From Sulfurovum sp. 16-42-52 (GTDB lineage Bacteria; Campylobacterota; Campylobacteria; Campylobacterales; Sulfurovaceae): DNA of 64,000 nucleotides. Positions 43,392 to 52,696 of this stretch are shown here, one piece after another. The notes under the pieces are model-generated. The model saw only the letters and a list, made by a program, of their open reading frames with translations, was not told the origin of the DNA and ran no database searches. The translations under genes and the position numbers were made by a program. The stretch covers positions 62,001 through 126,000 of the forward strand of contig NCHB01000002.1 of the NCBI GenBank assembly GCA_002281755.1, read 5' to 3'. Positions within the stretch are counted from its first letter, which is position 1. Each line of letters opens with the position of its first letter.

Positions 43392-45461
43392 ATGCCGCTT
43401 AGTTCCCTCAATGATGAGCAGCTCAGTGCTGCTACTGCACCCTTGGGGCACAATCTGATCATCGCCAGTGCGGGGACGGGAAAGACTTCTACCATCGTAG
43501 GGCGTATCGCCCATCTTTTGCAAAGCGGATTTGCGCCTTCAGGCATTTTACTTCTTACCTTTACCAATAAAGCAGCAGGTGAGATGATCGTGCGACTGGA
43601 GCGTTATTTTTCCAAGGCTATTGTCAGTCAAATCCAAGCAGGTACCTTTCATGCCGTCTCTTACCGCTGGCTCAAAGAGGTTTATCCGCATCTGGCACTC
43701 AAACAACCCTCTGAGCTTAAAACCCTTTTTAGAAGTATCTACGAGAAACGCAATTTTGAACGGATGAATCTTGACATACAGGCTTTTTCAGCGAGTTATT
43801 TGTATGAGATGTACTCTTTGTACCAAAATGCTTCTTTGGAGCGTTTTGATGTTTGGTTTTTAGAAAAATACCCTGAGCACGAAAGGCTGATGGATGTCTA
43901 TATGGATATTGCACAAGAGTTTGAAGCAGAAAAGATACAGTACGGCTTTGCTTCATATAACGATCTGTTGCTGCGTACCAAAGATTACCTGCAAGAACAT
44001 ACGCTAGACTTCACTGAAGTGCTTGTGGATGAGTATCAGGATACCAACACGCTTCAAAGTGCGCTCATCGATACGCTTAAACCAAACTCTCTTTTTTGTG
44101 TGGGAGACTATGATCAGAGTATCTATGCGTTTAATGGAGCTAATATTGAAAATATTGCCAGTTTTTCAACACGCTATCCCCGTGCAAAAGTTTTTACCCT
44201 TAAGACCAATTACCGCTCGACTGCACCCATATTGTCTCTAGCAAACCGTGTGATAGAACGCAATGAGCGTATCTACCCCAAAAAACTTGAAGTGGGGCGG
44301 GTTATCAAAAGCACACCGCCTAAACTCTTGATGTATACCGATCTCTTTGAGCAGTATCAGTCCATCGCTGAGGGCATCAAACGTACCCATGTACCCAACG
44401 ACCAGATCGCTGTTATCTTTAGAAACAACTCCTCAGCCGATGGTGTGGAAGCCAGTCTTAGAGAGTATGGCATACCGTGTAAGCGTAAGGGAGGAACGAG
44501 TTTTTTTGATGCCAAAGAGATCAAGTTTTTACTCGATCTCTTGGCACTATTGGTGAATGCAAAAGATATGATGGCGTTTATTCATATTTTTGAATATGCA
44601 AGAGGGGTCGGCTCAGCACTCTCCAAAGAGTTTTTCCAGTGTTTTTTGCATTTTGGCAAAGGCAATCTGATGCAGGGGATTCTATTTCCTAAAGTATTTG
44701 ATCTTCCCAAGCTCAATCCCAATAAAAATATACAGCTGGGACTCTTTGAAGAAGATGAACAAATAGGCTCTGCGGCGCGGTTTTCGAGTATGGGACTAGA
44801 TAAAACTCTCTATGAGCATCCGCTGCTCAAACATGCAAAACTCACACAGGATGGCATGGCATTTTTTGCACTCTTTTATGGTTTCATGCAGCGTGTACAT
44901 GGGGTTCAAAAACCTTCAGAGGTTTTGAAGTATGCTGTGACTTCAAAACTCTACGGCATGATAGTGGAGATTTTGGCGACACAAAGAGGAAGGCTCAAAT
45001 CGGGTGAAATCGATGTTGAGAAAAAAAAGAATGCCAAAGAACGCATCGAGAGAAAAGCGCAGCTGCTTTTAGATCTTTCACGTCAATACAATGAATTGCC
45101 CCGTTTTGTCAATGCGATGGTACTTGGTGGCAATGAACTCAGCGAAGGTGAAGGGGTCAATCTGCTGACCGTGCATGCAAGCAAAGGGCTTGAATTTCAA
45201 GAGGTATATGTGATAGATCTGGTGGACGGAAGGTTCCCCAACAGAAAGATGATGTCAAGCATAGAAGAAGAAAGGCGTTTGTTCTATGTGGCAGTGACGC
45301 GTGCCAGAGACAGGCTCTATCTGAGTTTGGCACAGTTTGATAAAGTCAAAAAAATAGACTACAAACCTTCACAGTTCTTGCATGAAGCAGGGCTGATTCA
45401 AGGTGAGTTTGTGGAACCTGAACCCAAAGAAAAGAAGAAAAAACCAAAAAGCGAAGATTAA
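43392..45461 (+). CDS. UvrD/Rep-family ATP-dependent DNA helicase
   Basis: A 689-residue superfamily 1A helicase. Motif I SAGTGKTS is near residue 25, TFTNKAAGEM follows, DEYQDTN (motif II) is near 215, then GDYDQSIYAFNGA, TNYRST, and the C-terminal TVHASKGLEFQEV and VAVTRARDRL. It unwinds DNA in repair or replication restart. The C-terminus is Lys/Glu-rich. Its last four bases overlap the convergent NYN-domain gene. Confidence 0.92.
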   Translation: MPLSSLNDEQLSAATAPLGHNLIIASAGTGKTSTIVGRIAHLLQSGFAPSGILLLTFTNKAAGEMIVRLERYFSKAIVSQIQAGTFHAVSYRWLKEVYPHLALKQPSELKTLFRSIYEKRNFERMNLDIQAFSASYLYEMYSLYQNASLERFDVWFLEKYPEHERLMDVYMDIAQEFEAEKIQYGFASYNDLLLRTKDYLQEHTLDFTEVLVDEYQDTNTLQSALIDTLKPNSLFCVGDYDQSIYAFNGANIENIASFSTRYPRAKVFTLKTNYRSTAPILSLANRVIERNERIYPKKLEVGRVIKSTPPKLLMYTDLFEQYQSIAEGIKRTHVPNDQIAVIFRNNSSADGVEASLREYGIPCKRKGGTSFFDAKEIKFLLDLLALLVNAKDMMAFIHIFEYARGVGSALSKEFFQCFLHFGKGNLMQGILFPKVFDLPKLNPNKNIQLGLFEEDEQIGSAARFSSMGLDKTLYEHPLLKHAKLTQDGMAFFALFYGFMQRVHGVQKPSEVLKYAVTSKLYGMIVEILATQRGRLKSGEIDVEKKKNAKERIERKAQLLLDLSRQYNELPRFVNAMVLGGNELSEGEGVNLLTVHASKGLEFQEVYVIDLVDGRFPNRKMMSSIEEERRLFYVAVTRARDRLYLSLAQFDKVKKIDYKPSQFLHEAGLIQGEFVEPEPKEKKKKPKSED

Positions 45462-46225
45462 TAGTCTACTTTTTGACGAATGCTCATCTGTTTGGTATCA
45501 GGATCAAGATAGATATCAAAGAGATCGATTTCACTGATAAGGTTACTGAGTTTTTTATACCCAAAATTGATAGGAGAAAAAGAAGTTGAGTTGTTGATGT
45601 ATTGTCCGATACTCGAGAGATTTGCCCAGCCGTCTTCATCCATCGTTTGCTCTAATGCTGTTCTAAGTACATTGACCAGCCACGTGTCCTGACGCATCTC
45701 TTTGCCTGACTTTTTCAGCGGTGCATGGAGGGACTCTGTACTGCGTACTTCACTGCTGCCAGCTTCTTTGTGTGTCTCCTGCTTCATCAGCTGTTCGGTA
45801 AAAATAAACTGAGAACACGCAGCCATAAAAGGCTTTGGGGTTTTTCTCTCCCCAAAGCCATACACCTTAATACCCTCATTTTGTACGCGCATCACAACAG
45901 GCGTAAAGTCAGAGTCGCTTGTAGCAAAAGCAAAAGCATCAATGTCCTTGGTGTGTAATAGGTCAATTGCATCGATGGTCATCAAGATATCGGTGGCATT
46001 TTTGTTTTTGGAGTAGTCAAATTGTTGTATGGGTTTGATGGCAAACTCCAAGAGTTTATCTTCCCAATTTTTAAGATTGTCTTTCGTCCAGTTGCCATAG
46101 GCTTGGCGTATGTTTACCACACCATATTTGCTGAGTTCATTGATGATGCCTTCGATGGAGCGATGTGAGATGTTGTCACAGTCTATGAAAAGTGCGATAT
46201 GATCTTCTGTTTTAGTTCTTGCCAT
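45458..46225 (-). CDS. NYN-domain protein with OST-HTH/LOTUS-like C-terminus
   Basis: A 255-residue protein. The N-terminal 150 residues are a PIN-like NYN (DUF88/LabA) nuclease domain with the acidic sites FIDCDN, NATDILMTIDA and ATSDSDFTPVV. The C-terminal 80 residues (DEDGWANLSSIGQYI, FGYKKLSNLI) resemble an OST-HTH/LOTUS RNA-binding domain. An RNA-directed role is likely from the domains. It is 2 nt downstream of rsmD. Confidence 0.85.
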   Translation of the reverse strand: MARTKTEDHIALFIDCDNISHRSIEGIINELSKYGVVNIRQAYGNWTKDNLKNWEDKLLEFAIKPIQQFDYSKNKNATDILMTIDAIDLLHTKDIDAFAFATSDSDFTPVVMRVQNEGIKVYGFGERKTPKPFMAACSQFIFTEQLMKQETHKEAGSSEVRSTESLHAPLKKSGKEMRQDTWLVNVLRTALEQTMDEDGWANLSSIGQYINNSTSFSPINFGYKKLSNLISEIDLFDIYLDPDTKQMSIRQKVDY

Positions 46226-46227
46226 GT

Positions 46228-46842
46228 TTACCCTTTTGGTAGATAATAGGTCATCGTGCTACGACCAAATTTTTTGCGTTTTTTTAATTCCAAAGCACCG
46301 ATACTCTGTGGCATATCCAAATGAGTCATGTGCTCTACAATGACCATCTCACAAGTCTCAGGCTCGATACTCTCTATCAATCGAATTGTTTTGTCATAGA
46401 TATCATCCATCCCGTCACGCGTTGAAAAAGGCGGGTCAAAATAGAAGTAGGTTTTAGCGGTACTTTTTTTCACCATTCCATAAACAAGCGAAAATTTTTC
46501 AAAACTGTCTCCATAAAAGAGATGAGCATTCGCGGCACCCAATCGTTTGACATTGTCTTCCAAAGATCGGTAAGCGGTTTTGTTGTACTCCATAAAGTAG
46601 CAGTTGCCAGCACCTCTACTGAGTGCTTCCAGTCCCACTGAACCGCTTCCGGCAAAGACCTCTACAAAGTTTTTGTCGATGATGTCAAACTGCAGGGTGT
46701 TGAAAAGTGACTCTTTGAGGATGCTTTTTGAGCTGCGTGTCGTGAAGATGTCGGGTATCTCTATTTTCTTGCCTTTATGGATGCCGGCATTGATGGTGGT
46801 GGTAAAGTGTTTGATTTTTTCTTTTTTGATTATTTCTTTCAT
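46228..46842 (-). CDS. rsmD: 16S rRNA (guanine966-N2)-methyltransferase, RsmD-like
   Basis: A 204-residue SAM-dependent methyltransferase. EVFAGSGSVGLEALSRGA (about 61-78) is the SAM-binding motif, and YFDPPF near 135 is the N6/N2-methylation catalytic motif. Length and order match RsmD, which methylates G966 of 16S rRNA. It precedes the NYN gene by 2 nt on the same strand. Confidence 0.87.
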   Translation of the reverse strand: MKEIIKKEKIKHFTTTINAGIHKGKKIEIPDIFTTRSSKSILKESLFNTLQFDIIDKNFVEVFAGSGSVGLEALSRGAGNCYFMEYNKTAYRSLEDNVKRLGAANAHLFYGDSFEKFSLVYGMVKKSTAKTYFYFDPPFSTRDGMDDIYDKTIRLIESIEPETCEMVIVEHMTHLDMPQSIGALELKKRKKFGRSTMTYYLPKG

Positions 46843-46891
46843 GAGTGTATTTTACCTAAACAAGCGTAAGAGTGAGGCATGCGTCTTACAC

Positions 46892-48220
46892 TCAAAAAAG
46901 CACGATTGTTTTGAGTGTGTTGATGAGTTTACTGCCTTCTCGTACATCGGAGCGTTCTTTACCTGGTTCGGTCGAAGTGATGATGGTGCGACCCGTGATG
47001 AGTTTGGTACCGTCATTTTTACGCACCCCCCAATAGGTGTGCATCACAACAGGCTCTCCTTTGTACTCACCCAGATAGAGCACAATGTGCCCTGGTACAT
47101 AAAGCAGGGAACGAAAAGGGTCAGCTTTTTTGATGATGGTTTGTTTTTTGAGTGCCTTAGGCAGTCCTTGGATGAGTACAGACTTGCCATCTTGTGCCTG
47201 TTTACTTGAGTTTCTACGTATAAAAATCCCAAATGCACCCAAAAAATCTCTCGTGGTAGCAGAACAGTCACGACACTCATAACTTCCACCCCAACCATAA
47301 GGTTCACCAAAAAACTCTTTAGCCAGCATCGCGACATTGGCAGGCGTAAAAGGTAAAGGTTTTCTTGCGATAAGTGTGTCATCAACTACATTTACCTGTT
47401 CGATGGATGCCTGACCTTTCTCGTTACGTTTTGCAGCTAAATAGCTTTTTCCGTCGCTACTGAGAGGGAAAATCGTACCCAGTTTCACGATGCTAAGCGC
47501 TTTGCCTGCATCATAGAGTCTGAGGTTGTCCTTGATGACCATCGCGTAGTTTCCGTTTTGAAAGGTTTGGATGAACGCCTCATTCACTAGTGCCAAATCA
47601 GTTGTTCTGACCCAGCCAAAAGAGTAAGATGCACGTACAAATGCCCATTGTTTGTCTTTGGAAAAGTGTGAGAGATAGAGCGGTACATTCATATGTAAAG
47701 ATGAGTTCTGGTTGTAGTCAAAGGGAAAACCCTCACCTGGTTTTTTAGGGTCACGGTAAAAGGCATGCTCTGTAGGCAGTGCCTTGACATTGGTGTGTTT
47801 GACGGTAATAGCCTTATATTTTTTACTATCAAGTTGGCTGTAGTCGGCGTTGTTTATCCATTGTTTGTACACGCTTGAGGGTATGATGCTGCCATCAGCT
47901 TTAAAGATAGGCTTTTTACTGACAAAATTAACTTCCCAGCCCAAATCTTTTTTGGGTATCTCTAGGCTTTGTGCGGCCCACGGTCTAAAATATTTTTCGT
48001 TAAATTTTTTGTCAAATGCCTCTTGCTGTGTTTTGGAAAAGGGTTTGATTTGTGTCGCATAAAATGCAGGATCTTGAGGGATTTTTTGCATATCTGCAAC
48101 AACATTTTTGGGCATATGGTCTATTTTGCTTGTGGTTCGTTTGCTCTCTTTGAGCGTATAGTTCGCCTGCAGGCTTAGGCTCAAGACAAGAAAGGTGAAG
48201 AGAAGGGGTTTTATGTGCAT
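46892..48220 (-). CDS. SH3-domain NlpC/P60 cell-wall peptidase
   Basis: A 442-residue exported protein. The signal peptide ends near LQANYT. SH3-like segments lie in the middle (about 130-270), and the C-terminal NlpC/P60 domain has the catalytic Cys in ECRDCSATTRDF and a His in IVLYLGE/VVMHTYWG. These enzymes cut peptidoglycan stem peptides. I prefer ATG 48220 to the one nine codons upstream because only this start places a signal peptide at the terminus. Confidence 0.82.
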   Translation of the reverse strand: MHIKPLLFTFLVLSLSLQANYTLKESKRTTSKIDHMPKNVVADMQKIPQDPAFYATQIKPFSKTQQEAFDKKFNEKYFRPWAAQSLEIPKKDLGWEVNFVSKKPIFKADGSIIPSSVYKQWINNADYSQLDSKKYKAITVKHTNVKALPTEHAFYRDPKKPGEGFPFDYNQNSSLHMNVPLYLSHFSKDKQWAFVRASYSFGWVRTTDLALVNEAFIQTFQNGNYAMVIKDNLRLYDAGKALSIVKLGTIFPLSSDGKSYLAAKRNEKGQASIEQVNVVDDTLIARKPLPFTPANVAMLAKEFFGEPYGWGGSYECRDCSATTRDFLGAFGIFIRRNSSKQAQDGKSVLIQGLPKALKKQTIIKKADPFRSLLYVPGHIVLYLGEYKGEPVVMHTYWGVRKNDGTKLITGRTIITSTEPGKERSDVREGSKLINTLKTIVLF

Positions 48221-48289
48221 GGTGCTCTCGGTACTGTATTTTGTCATTATGATAATACAATTTGGTTAATAGATGGCGTAGTGGGTTGT

Positions 48290-48333
48290 AAAAGCATTGC
48301 CTCATTTTAAAGGAGGATTTGGCAAGGCAATGC
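48290..48333 (-). terminator. Candidate terminator for DUF2062 gene
   Basis: Read on the minus strand, GCATTGCCT and AGGCAATGC form a perfect 9-bp stem with a 22-nt loop (which contains CCTC/GAGG) and a TTTT end, downstream of the DUF2062 gene. Confidence 0.5.
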
Positions 48334-48406
48334 AGTGTTTGATTACAACAAAAGAAGTATGACGCAGGAGTGTTAAGTTTGTGTTAAATGCGTAAAGTAT
48401 TTTGTG

Positions 48407-48928
48407 TTAGGATTGTTCTTGTTCTGCTTTGGCTTTTCTTTGTTGTTCCTTTAATGCTCTTTCTCTGGTCACCGAGCTGATCCAAAGACGGTTGAGTAAG
48501 ATGTAAATGAGACTTGAGACTACTACAGAGTAAAACGCCGTCCCTACATATAAAGGCACAAGGATAGCATCAAGATTTTCGCTAAACCAATCTATACTCA
48601 GTTCTATATCAGCTACTCCTTCACGTCCTAGCAGGAAATTTCCCGTAAGGTACTCCATATAGTACATCAAAGGCATGGTAAAAGGATTGCTCAGCCACAC
48701 CATGGAGATGGAGATAGGTACATTAAATCGTAGAAACGGTGTGGTAGCCATCACCGCCAACATCTGCATAGGCATCGGGATAAAGCCCCAAAAAAGCCCA
48801 ACATAGATCCCTCGGGTTACCATCTGTCTGTTGACAGCAAGGTACGCCGTAGGCAGATTGTACTTTTCCAAAAAGAGATTGACTTTGCTTTTTTGGTTGG
48901 GATTATTTTTAAAAATTTTTCGTATCAT
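48407..48928 (-). CDS. DUF2062 membrane protein
   Basis: A 173-residue membrane protein with about three helices (residues 40-60, 66-90 and 135-158) and the DUF2062 pattern RGIYVGLFWGFIPMPMQMLAV followed by WLSNPFTMPLMYY. The function of this domain is not known; in some bacteria it is attached to glycosyltransferases. The C-terminus is Lys/Arg/Glu-rich. I chose the ATG at 48928; the longer frame to 49048 would overlap prs. Confidence 0.82.
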   Translation of the reverse strand: MIRKIFKNNPNQKSKVNLFLEKYNLPTAYLAVNRQMVTRGIYVGLFWGFIPMPMQMLAVMATTPFLRFNVPISISMVWLSNPFTMPLMYYMEYLTGNFLLGREGVADIELSIDWFSENLDAILVPLYVGTAFYSVVVSSLIYILLNRLWISSVTRERALKEQQRKAKAEQEQS

Positions 48929-49049
48929 CAGATTCCGTACAGGTGTGGATGTTTTAAAGTGAGTGTATGATGCATGAGCTTTAAACCCCCTTTTTATCAA
49001 CTTTTGTGTAGAATACCATTCTACAATTATGCATAAAAAGGTACACACT

Positions 49050-49985
49050 ATGAGCGGATATATGATATTTTCTGGAACATCAAACCCTGAACTCTCACAA
49101 GAGATTGCAAACTATCTGCAGATGCCTCTTTCATTGGCTACTATCAATCGTTTTTCTGATGGTGAGATTAATGTACAGATTGCTGAGAGTGTCCGTGGTA
49201 AAGATGTGTTTATCATTCAGCCGACCTCTGCACCTGCAAACAGAAACTTGATGGAGCTACTCATCATGACTGATGCACTCAAGCGCTCTTCAGCTAAGTC
49301 TATCACCGCTGTTGTGCCTTATTATGGGTATGCAAGACAAGATAGAAAAGCTGCGCCACGCGTACCTATCTCTGCGAAGCTTGTCGCCAATCTGATGGAG
49401 ACTGCCGGGATTACCAGAGTGGTAACGGTTGATCTTCATGCTTCACAGATACAGGGATTTTTTGATATTCCTGTGGACAATCTTTACGGCGCGATTTTGT
49501 TTATGGATTATATCAGAGCCAAAAAGTTAGCCAATCCTGTGATTGCCTCTCCGGATATCGGTGGTGTCGCAAGAGCGCGGTATTTTGCAGATAGACTGGG
49601 GCTTGATATGGTTATCGTCGATAAAAGACGACAAAAAGCCAATGAGAGTGAGGTGATGAACGTTATCGGTTCTGTTGACGGCAAAGATGTGATTTTGATC
49701 GATGATATGGTGGACACAGCCGGAACGATGGTCAAAGCCGCTAGCGCGCTTAAAAAACTTGGAGCCACATCAGTCATGGCATGCTGTACCCATCCTGTTC
49801 TCTCAGGCCCTGCGTATGAGCGCATCGAAGAGGGTGAACTGGATGAACTGGTCGTTGCCAATACCATCCCCATGACCAAAACAAGTAAAAAGATCAAAAT
49901 GCTTTCCACGGCATCTATGCTGGGTGAAGTGATACGAAGAGTACATAACAATGAGAGTGTCAACTCACTTTTTGAAACAAATTAA
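49050..49985 (+). CDS. prs: Ribose-phosphate pyrophosphokinase
   Basis: A 311-residue PRPP synthase, making the precursor for nucleotides, His and Trp. RYGYARQDRK-like YYGYARQDRK, DLHASQIQGFFDIPVDNL, VVDKRRQKANES and the PRPP-loop VILIDDMVDTAGT are intact. ATG 49050 (MSGYM) has AAAAAGG upstream, and the longer frame from 49029 is not needed. lepA follows after 18 nt. Confidence 0.95.
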   Translation: MSGYMIFSGTSNPELSQEIANYLQMPLSLATINRFSDGEINVQIAESVRGKDVFIIQPTSAPANRNLMELLIMTDALKRSSAKSITAVVPYYGYARQDRKAAPRVPISAKLVANLMETAGITRVVTVDLHASQIQGFFDIPVDNLYGAILFMDYIRAKKLANPVIASPDIGGVARARYFADRLGLDMVIVDKRRQKANESEVMNVIGSVDGKDVILIDDMVDTAGTMVKAASALKKLGATSVMACCTHPVLSGPAYERIEEGELDELVVANTIPMTKTSKKIKMLSTASMLGEVIRRVHNNESVNSLFETN

Positions 49986-50003
49986 TAGTAACCAAGGAAC
50001 GTA

Positions 50004-51815
50004 ATGTCCAACCCTATACCGCAATCACGCATACGCAATTTTTCTATCATCGCACATATCGACCACGGCAAATCCACTTTGGCCGACCGTATCATCCAAG
50101 AGTGTGGTGCTGTGACCGACCGACAAATGTCTGCTCAGGTCATGGACACGATGGATATCGAAAAAGAGCGTGGTATTACGATTAAAGCACAGTCTGTACG
50201 TCTTGACTATGTTAAAGACGGTGAGCATTACATCCTCAATCTCATCGACACTCCGGGGCATGTCGATTTTTCTTATGAAGTGAGCCGTTCTTTGGCCTCT
50301 TCTGAAGGTGCACTGCTCATTGTCGATGCAGCCCAAGGGGTAGAGGCACAAACCATTGCCAATGTGTACATCGCGATGGAAAATAATCTTGAACTTTTGC
50401 CTGTGGTTAACAAGATAGACCTCCCCGCTGCTGATCCTGATAGAGTACTGGCTGAACTGGAAGAAGCCATCGGCATCGATGCCACGGAGCACAATCTGGT
50501 CTCTGCCAAAACTGGGCAGGGCGTGAAAGATCTCATCGATGCCATCGTTGACCGTATCCCTGCACCACAAGGTAAAGAAGACGCTCCGGCAAAAGCACTC
50601 ATTTATGATTCATGGTTTGACAACTATATGGGTGCCTTGGCATTGGTACGTGTTTTTGAAGGCAGTATCAAAAAAGGGCAGATAGTCAAGATTATGGGCA
50701 CTAAAGATGACCATCAGGTGTTGCGTATGATGTACCCCAATCCTATCGCCACTATCGATACCGATGAGATACGCACGGGAGAGATAGGCATCGTGGTGAT
50801 GGGACTCAAAACCGTGGACAGCATCAAAGTAGGCGATACTGTCACTGACTCTAAGAACCCCACCGCTGAACCTATTCATGGCTTTGAGCCGGCTAAACCT
50901 TTTGTTTTTGCGGGGATTTATCCTATCGAGACAGACCGTTTTGAAGATTTGCGTGACGCACTGAACAAGCTTAAACTCAACGACTCTTCGCTCAGTTTTG
51001 AGCCTGAGAGTTCGATGGCTTTGGGTTCTGGTTTTAGAACAGGGTTTTTGGGCATGCTTCACATGGAAGTAGTCAAAGAGCGTTTGGAGCGTGAGTTCAA
51101 CCTTGAACTTATCGCCACTGCACCGACAGTTGTCTACAGAGTCAAGCAAACCAACGGCGAAGAGCTGGTTATCCGAAACCCAAGTGAACTGCCTGAACCG
51201 CAAAAGATAGCCAGTATCTACGAGCCCTATGTCAAAGCGACCATCTTGACACCGCAGGAGTATGTGGGCAATCTCATTAAACTGCTCAACGACCGTCGGG
51301 GTATTCAGGTCAAAATGGACTATCTGAATGAAACGCGTGTTTTGTTGGAGTATGACATCCCGATGAACGAAATCGTGATGGATTTTTACGATAAACTCAA
51401 GTCTATGACCAAAGGTTATGCGAGTTTTGACTATGAACCGACAGGTTTTAGAGAAGGCAAGTTGGTGAAGCTTGATATTCGTGTTGCAGGAGATATTGTT
51501 GATTCTTTGTCTATCATTGTGCCTGAAGAGAAAGCACGTACTAGAGGGCTTGCGTTTGTGGCACAACTTAAAGAACTCATCCCCAGACAACTTTTTGAAG
51601 TCGCTATACAAGCGAGCATCGGCAACAATGTCATCGCACGAAGCAACGTCAAGTCTATGGGTAAAAATGTTACGGCTAAATGTTACGGCGGTGATATCAC
51701 CCGTAAAAGAAAGCTCTTGGAAAAACAAAAAGCAGGAAAAAAACGGATGAAGTCTATCGGTTCAGTGGAAGTGCCACAAGAAGCCTTCATGGCTGTGTTG
51801 AAGTTGGATAGCTAA
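50004..51815 (+). CDS. lepA: Elongation factor 4
   Basis: A 603-residue ribosome-associated GTPase. G1 AHIDHGKST, switch region RGITIKAQ, G3 DTPGHVDF and G4 NKIDL are intact, and the C-terminal LepA-specific domain includes [22 protein letters not shown]4 back-translocates or remodels stalled ribosomes. It lies after prs and directly (1 nt) before the small NifX-like gene. Confidence 0.96.
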   Translation: MSNPIPQSRIRNFSIIAHIDHGKSTLADRIIQECGAVTDRQMSAQVMDTMDIEKERGITIKAQSVRLDYVKDGEHYILNLIDTPGHVDFSYEVSRSLASSEGALLIVDAAQGVEAQTIANVYIAMENNLELLPVVNKIDLPAADPDRVLAELEEAIGIDATEHNLVSAKTGQGVKDLIDAIVDRIPAPQGKEDAPAKALIYDSWFDNYMGALALVRVFEGSIKKGQIVKIMGTKDDHQVLRMMYPNPIATIDTDEIRTGEIGIVVMGLKTVDSIKVGDTVTDSKNPTAEPIHGFEPAKPFVFAGIYPIETDRFEDLRDALNKLKLNDSSLSFEPESSMALGSGFRTGFLGMLHMEVVKERLEREFNLELIATAPTVVYRVKQTNGEELVIRNPSELPEPQKIASIYEPYVKATILTPQEYVGNLIKLLNDRRGIQVKMDYLNETRVLLEYDIPMNEIVMDFYDKLKSMTKGYASFDYEPTGFREGKLVKLDIRVAGDIVDSLSIIVPEEKARTRGLAFVAQLKELIPRQLFEVAIQASIGNNVIARSNVKSMGKNVTAKCYGGDITRKRKLLEKQKAGKKRMKSIGSVEVPQEAFMAVLKLDS

Positions 51816-51816
51816 A

Positions 51817-52173
51817 ATGACGCTCATACCCGTAGAAGAAGATAGAAAAACCATCGCCGAACGCTTTAGAAAAGCCCACTCATTTGCCTTTTTAGATGAG
51901 GGGCAAATCATGGTGCAGGAAAACCCACACAAAACCTCCAAATCTCCCGTATTTTTTGAGTATTTCAACACATTGGGCATCGACACACTTTATGTGAAAG
52001 ATTTGGGTTACAACACTTTTTTGAAGCTTCAAGAGCTAGGCGTTGCGGTGTATCTCATCCAGTCTGCTGCTACTTATAATCGTATCAAACCCAATGAACT
52101 GCTTTTGCTGGATGCAAACAATGCGAAAGAACATTGCTCTTTAGGACATCATGACAAAGAAGCCAAAGAGTGA
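51817..52173 (+). CDS. NifX/NifB-like cofactor-fold small protein
   Basis: A 118-residue protein with a ribonuclease-H-like dinitrogenase FeMo-cofactor biosynthesis pattern: an N-terminal strand (MTLIPVEEDRKTIAERFRKAHSF), FEYFNTLGIDTLYVKDLGYN and a helix-strand LKLQELGVAVYLI. It ends in a His/Cys segment HCSLGHHDK, which could bind metal. Such stand-alone domains occur in non-nitrogen-fixers and their job is unclear. It begins one base after lepA and overlaps the next gene by 4 nt. Confidence 0.6.
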   Translation: MTLIPVEEDRKTIAERFRKAHSFAFLDEGQIMVQENPHKTSKSPVFFEYFNTLGIDTLYVKDLGYNTFLKLQELGVAVYLIQSAATYNRIKPNELLLLDANNAKEHCSLGHHDKEAKE

Positions 52174-52616
52174 CTTGGGCGCTGCACCTGCACCTTATCG
52201 CTGCTATCGCATGGATAGGCGGGGCATTTTTTATGTTTTTGCTGGGTGTAAGCTTACGGAAAAAAGAAGACCAGCAGGCTGTGTATCCACGTATTGGACC
52301 TATTTACGGCTATTTTGAAACGGTGGCATTGCTTATCTTGCTTACCACTGGTTACTTCATGATCTCACACAATGGACTTCTAGCCATACTTTTTTCAAAC
52401 ATCACCAATGAAGTTATCGATGCTTTGCGTACCAAACTCTACATCGTAGGTGTCATCGTGGTACTCACGGTCATCCACATGACCATCTCACTCATAACAC
52501 TGCACCAAGAAAAAACACCCCTTCAGAAGTTTTTTTCCCGTGGCTCCTCGATGGGTATCTTTCTTCTCAATCTTGTCGTGCTGCATTATGCGATGGTGTT
52601 GAGAGACATCTTGTGA
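52170..52616 (+). CDS. CopD-like membrane protein
   Basis: A 148-residue protein with four hydrophobic helices (about 6-25, 48-66, 90-108 and 125-143) and HLHLIAAIAWIGGAFFMFLL, which resembles CopD/DUF2269-type membrane domains with His possibly binding haem or copper. It starts at GTG within the upstream stop (GTGA), so it is translationally coupled to the NifX-like gene. A copper link is suggested by the family; direct evidence is absent. Confidence 0.7.
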   Translation: MTWALHLHLIAAIAWIGGAFFMFLLGVSLRKKEDQQAVYPRIGPIYGYFETVALLILLTTGYFMISHNGLLAILFSNITNEVIDALRTKLYIVGVIVVLTVIHMTISLITLHQEKTPLQKFFSRGSSMGIFLLNLVVLHYAMVLRDIL

Positions 52617-52696
52617 TGATTTCTCTGCCAATTAATCATCCTAACTACCCAGTTTCTATATAATTCGTTTTATTTTTATCAAAAACAGGATTTGCA

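Noticed and set aside
46604-47209. 201-codon plus-strand open frame across rsmD and the NlpC/P60 gene
   Set aside because: Antisense to two well-supported genes and composed of unrelated fragments.
48330-48362. Possible 10-codon leader peptide on the plus strand
   Set aside because: Although an AGGAGG precedes it, both neighbouring genes lie on the minus strand and nothing downstream would be controlled.
50610-51728. 372-codon minus-strand open frame inside lepA
   Set aside because: It is fully antisense to a clear lepA gene and its translation is low in family-like patterns and rich in His/Arg/Cys, as expected from a reverse-complement shadow.
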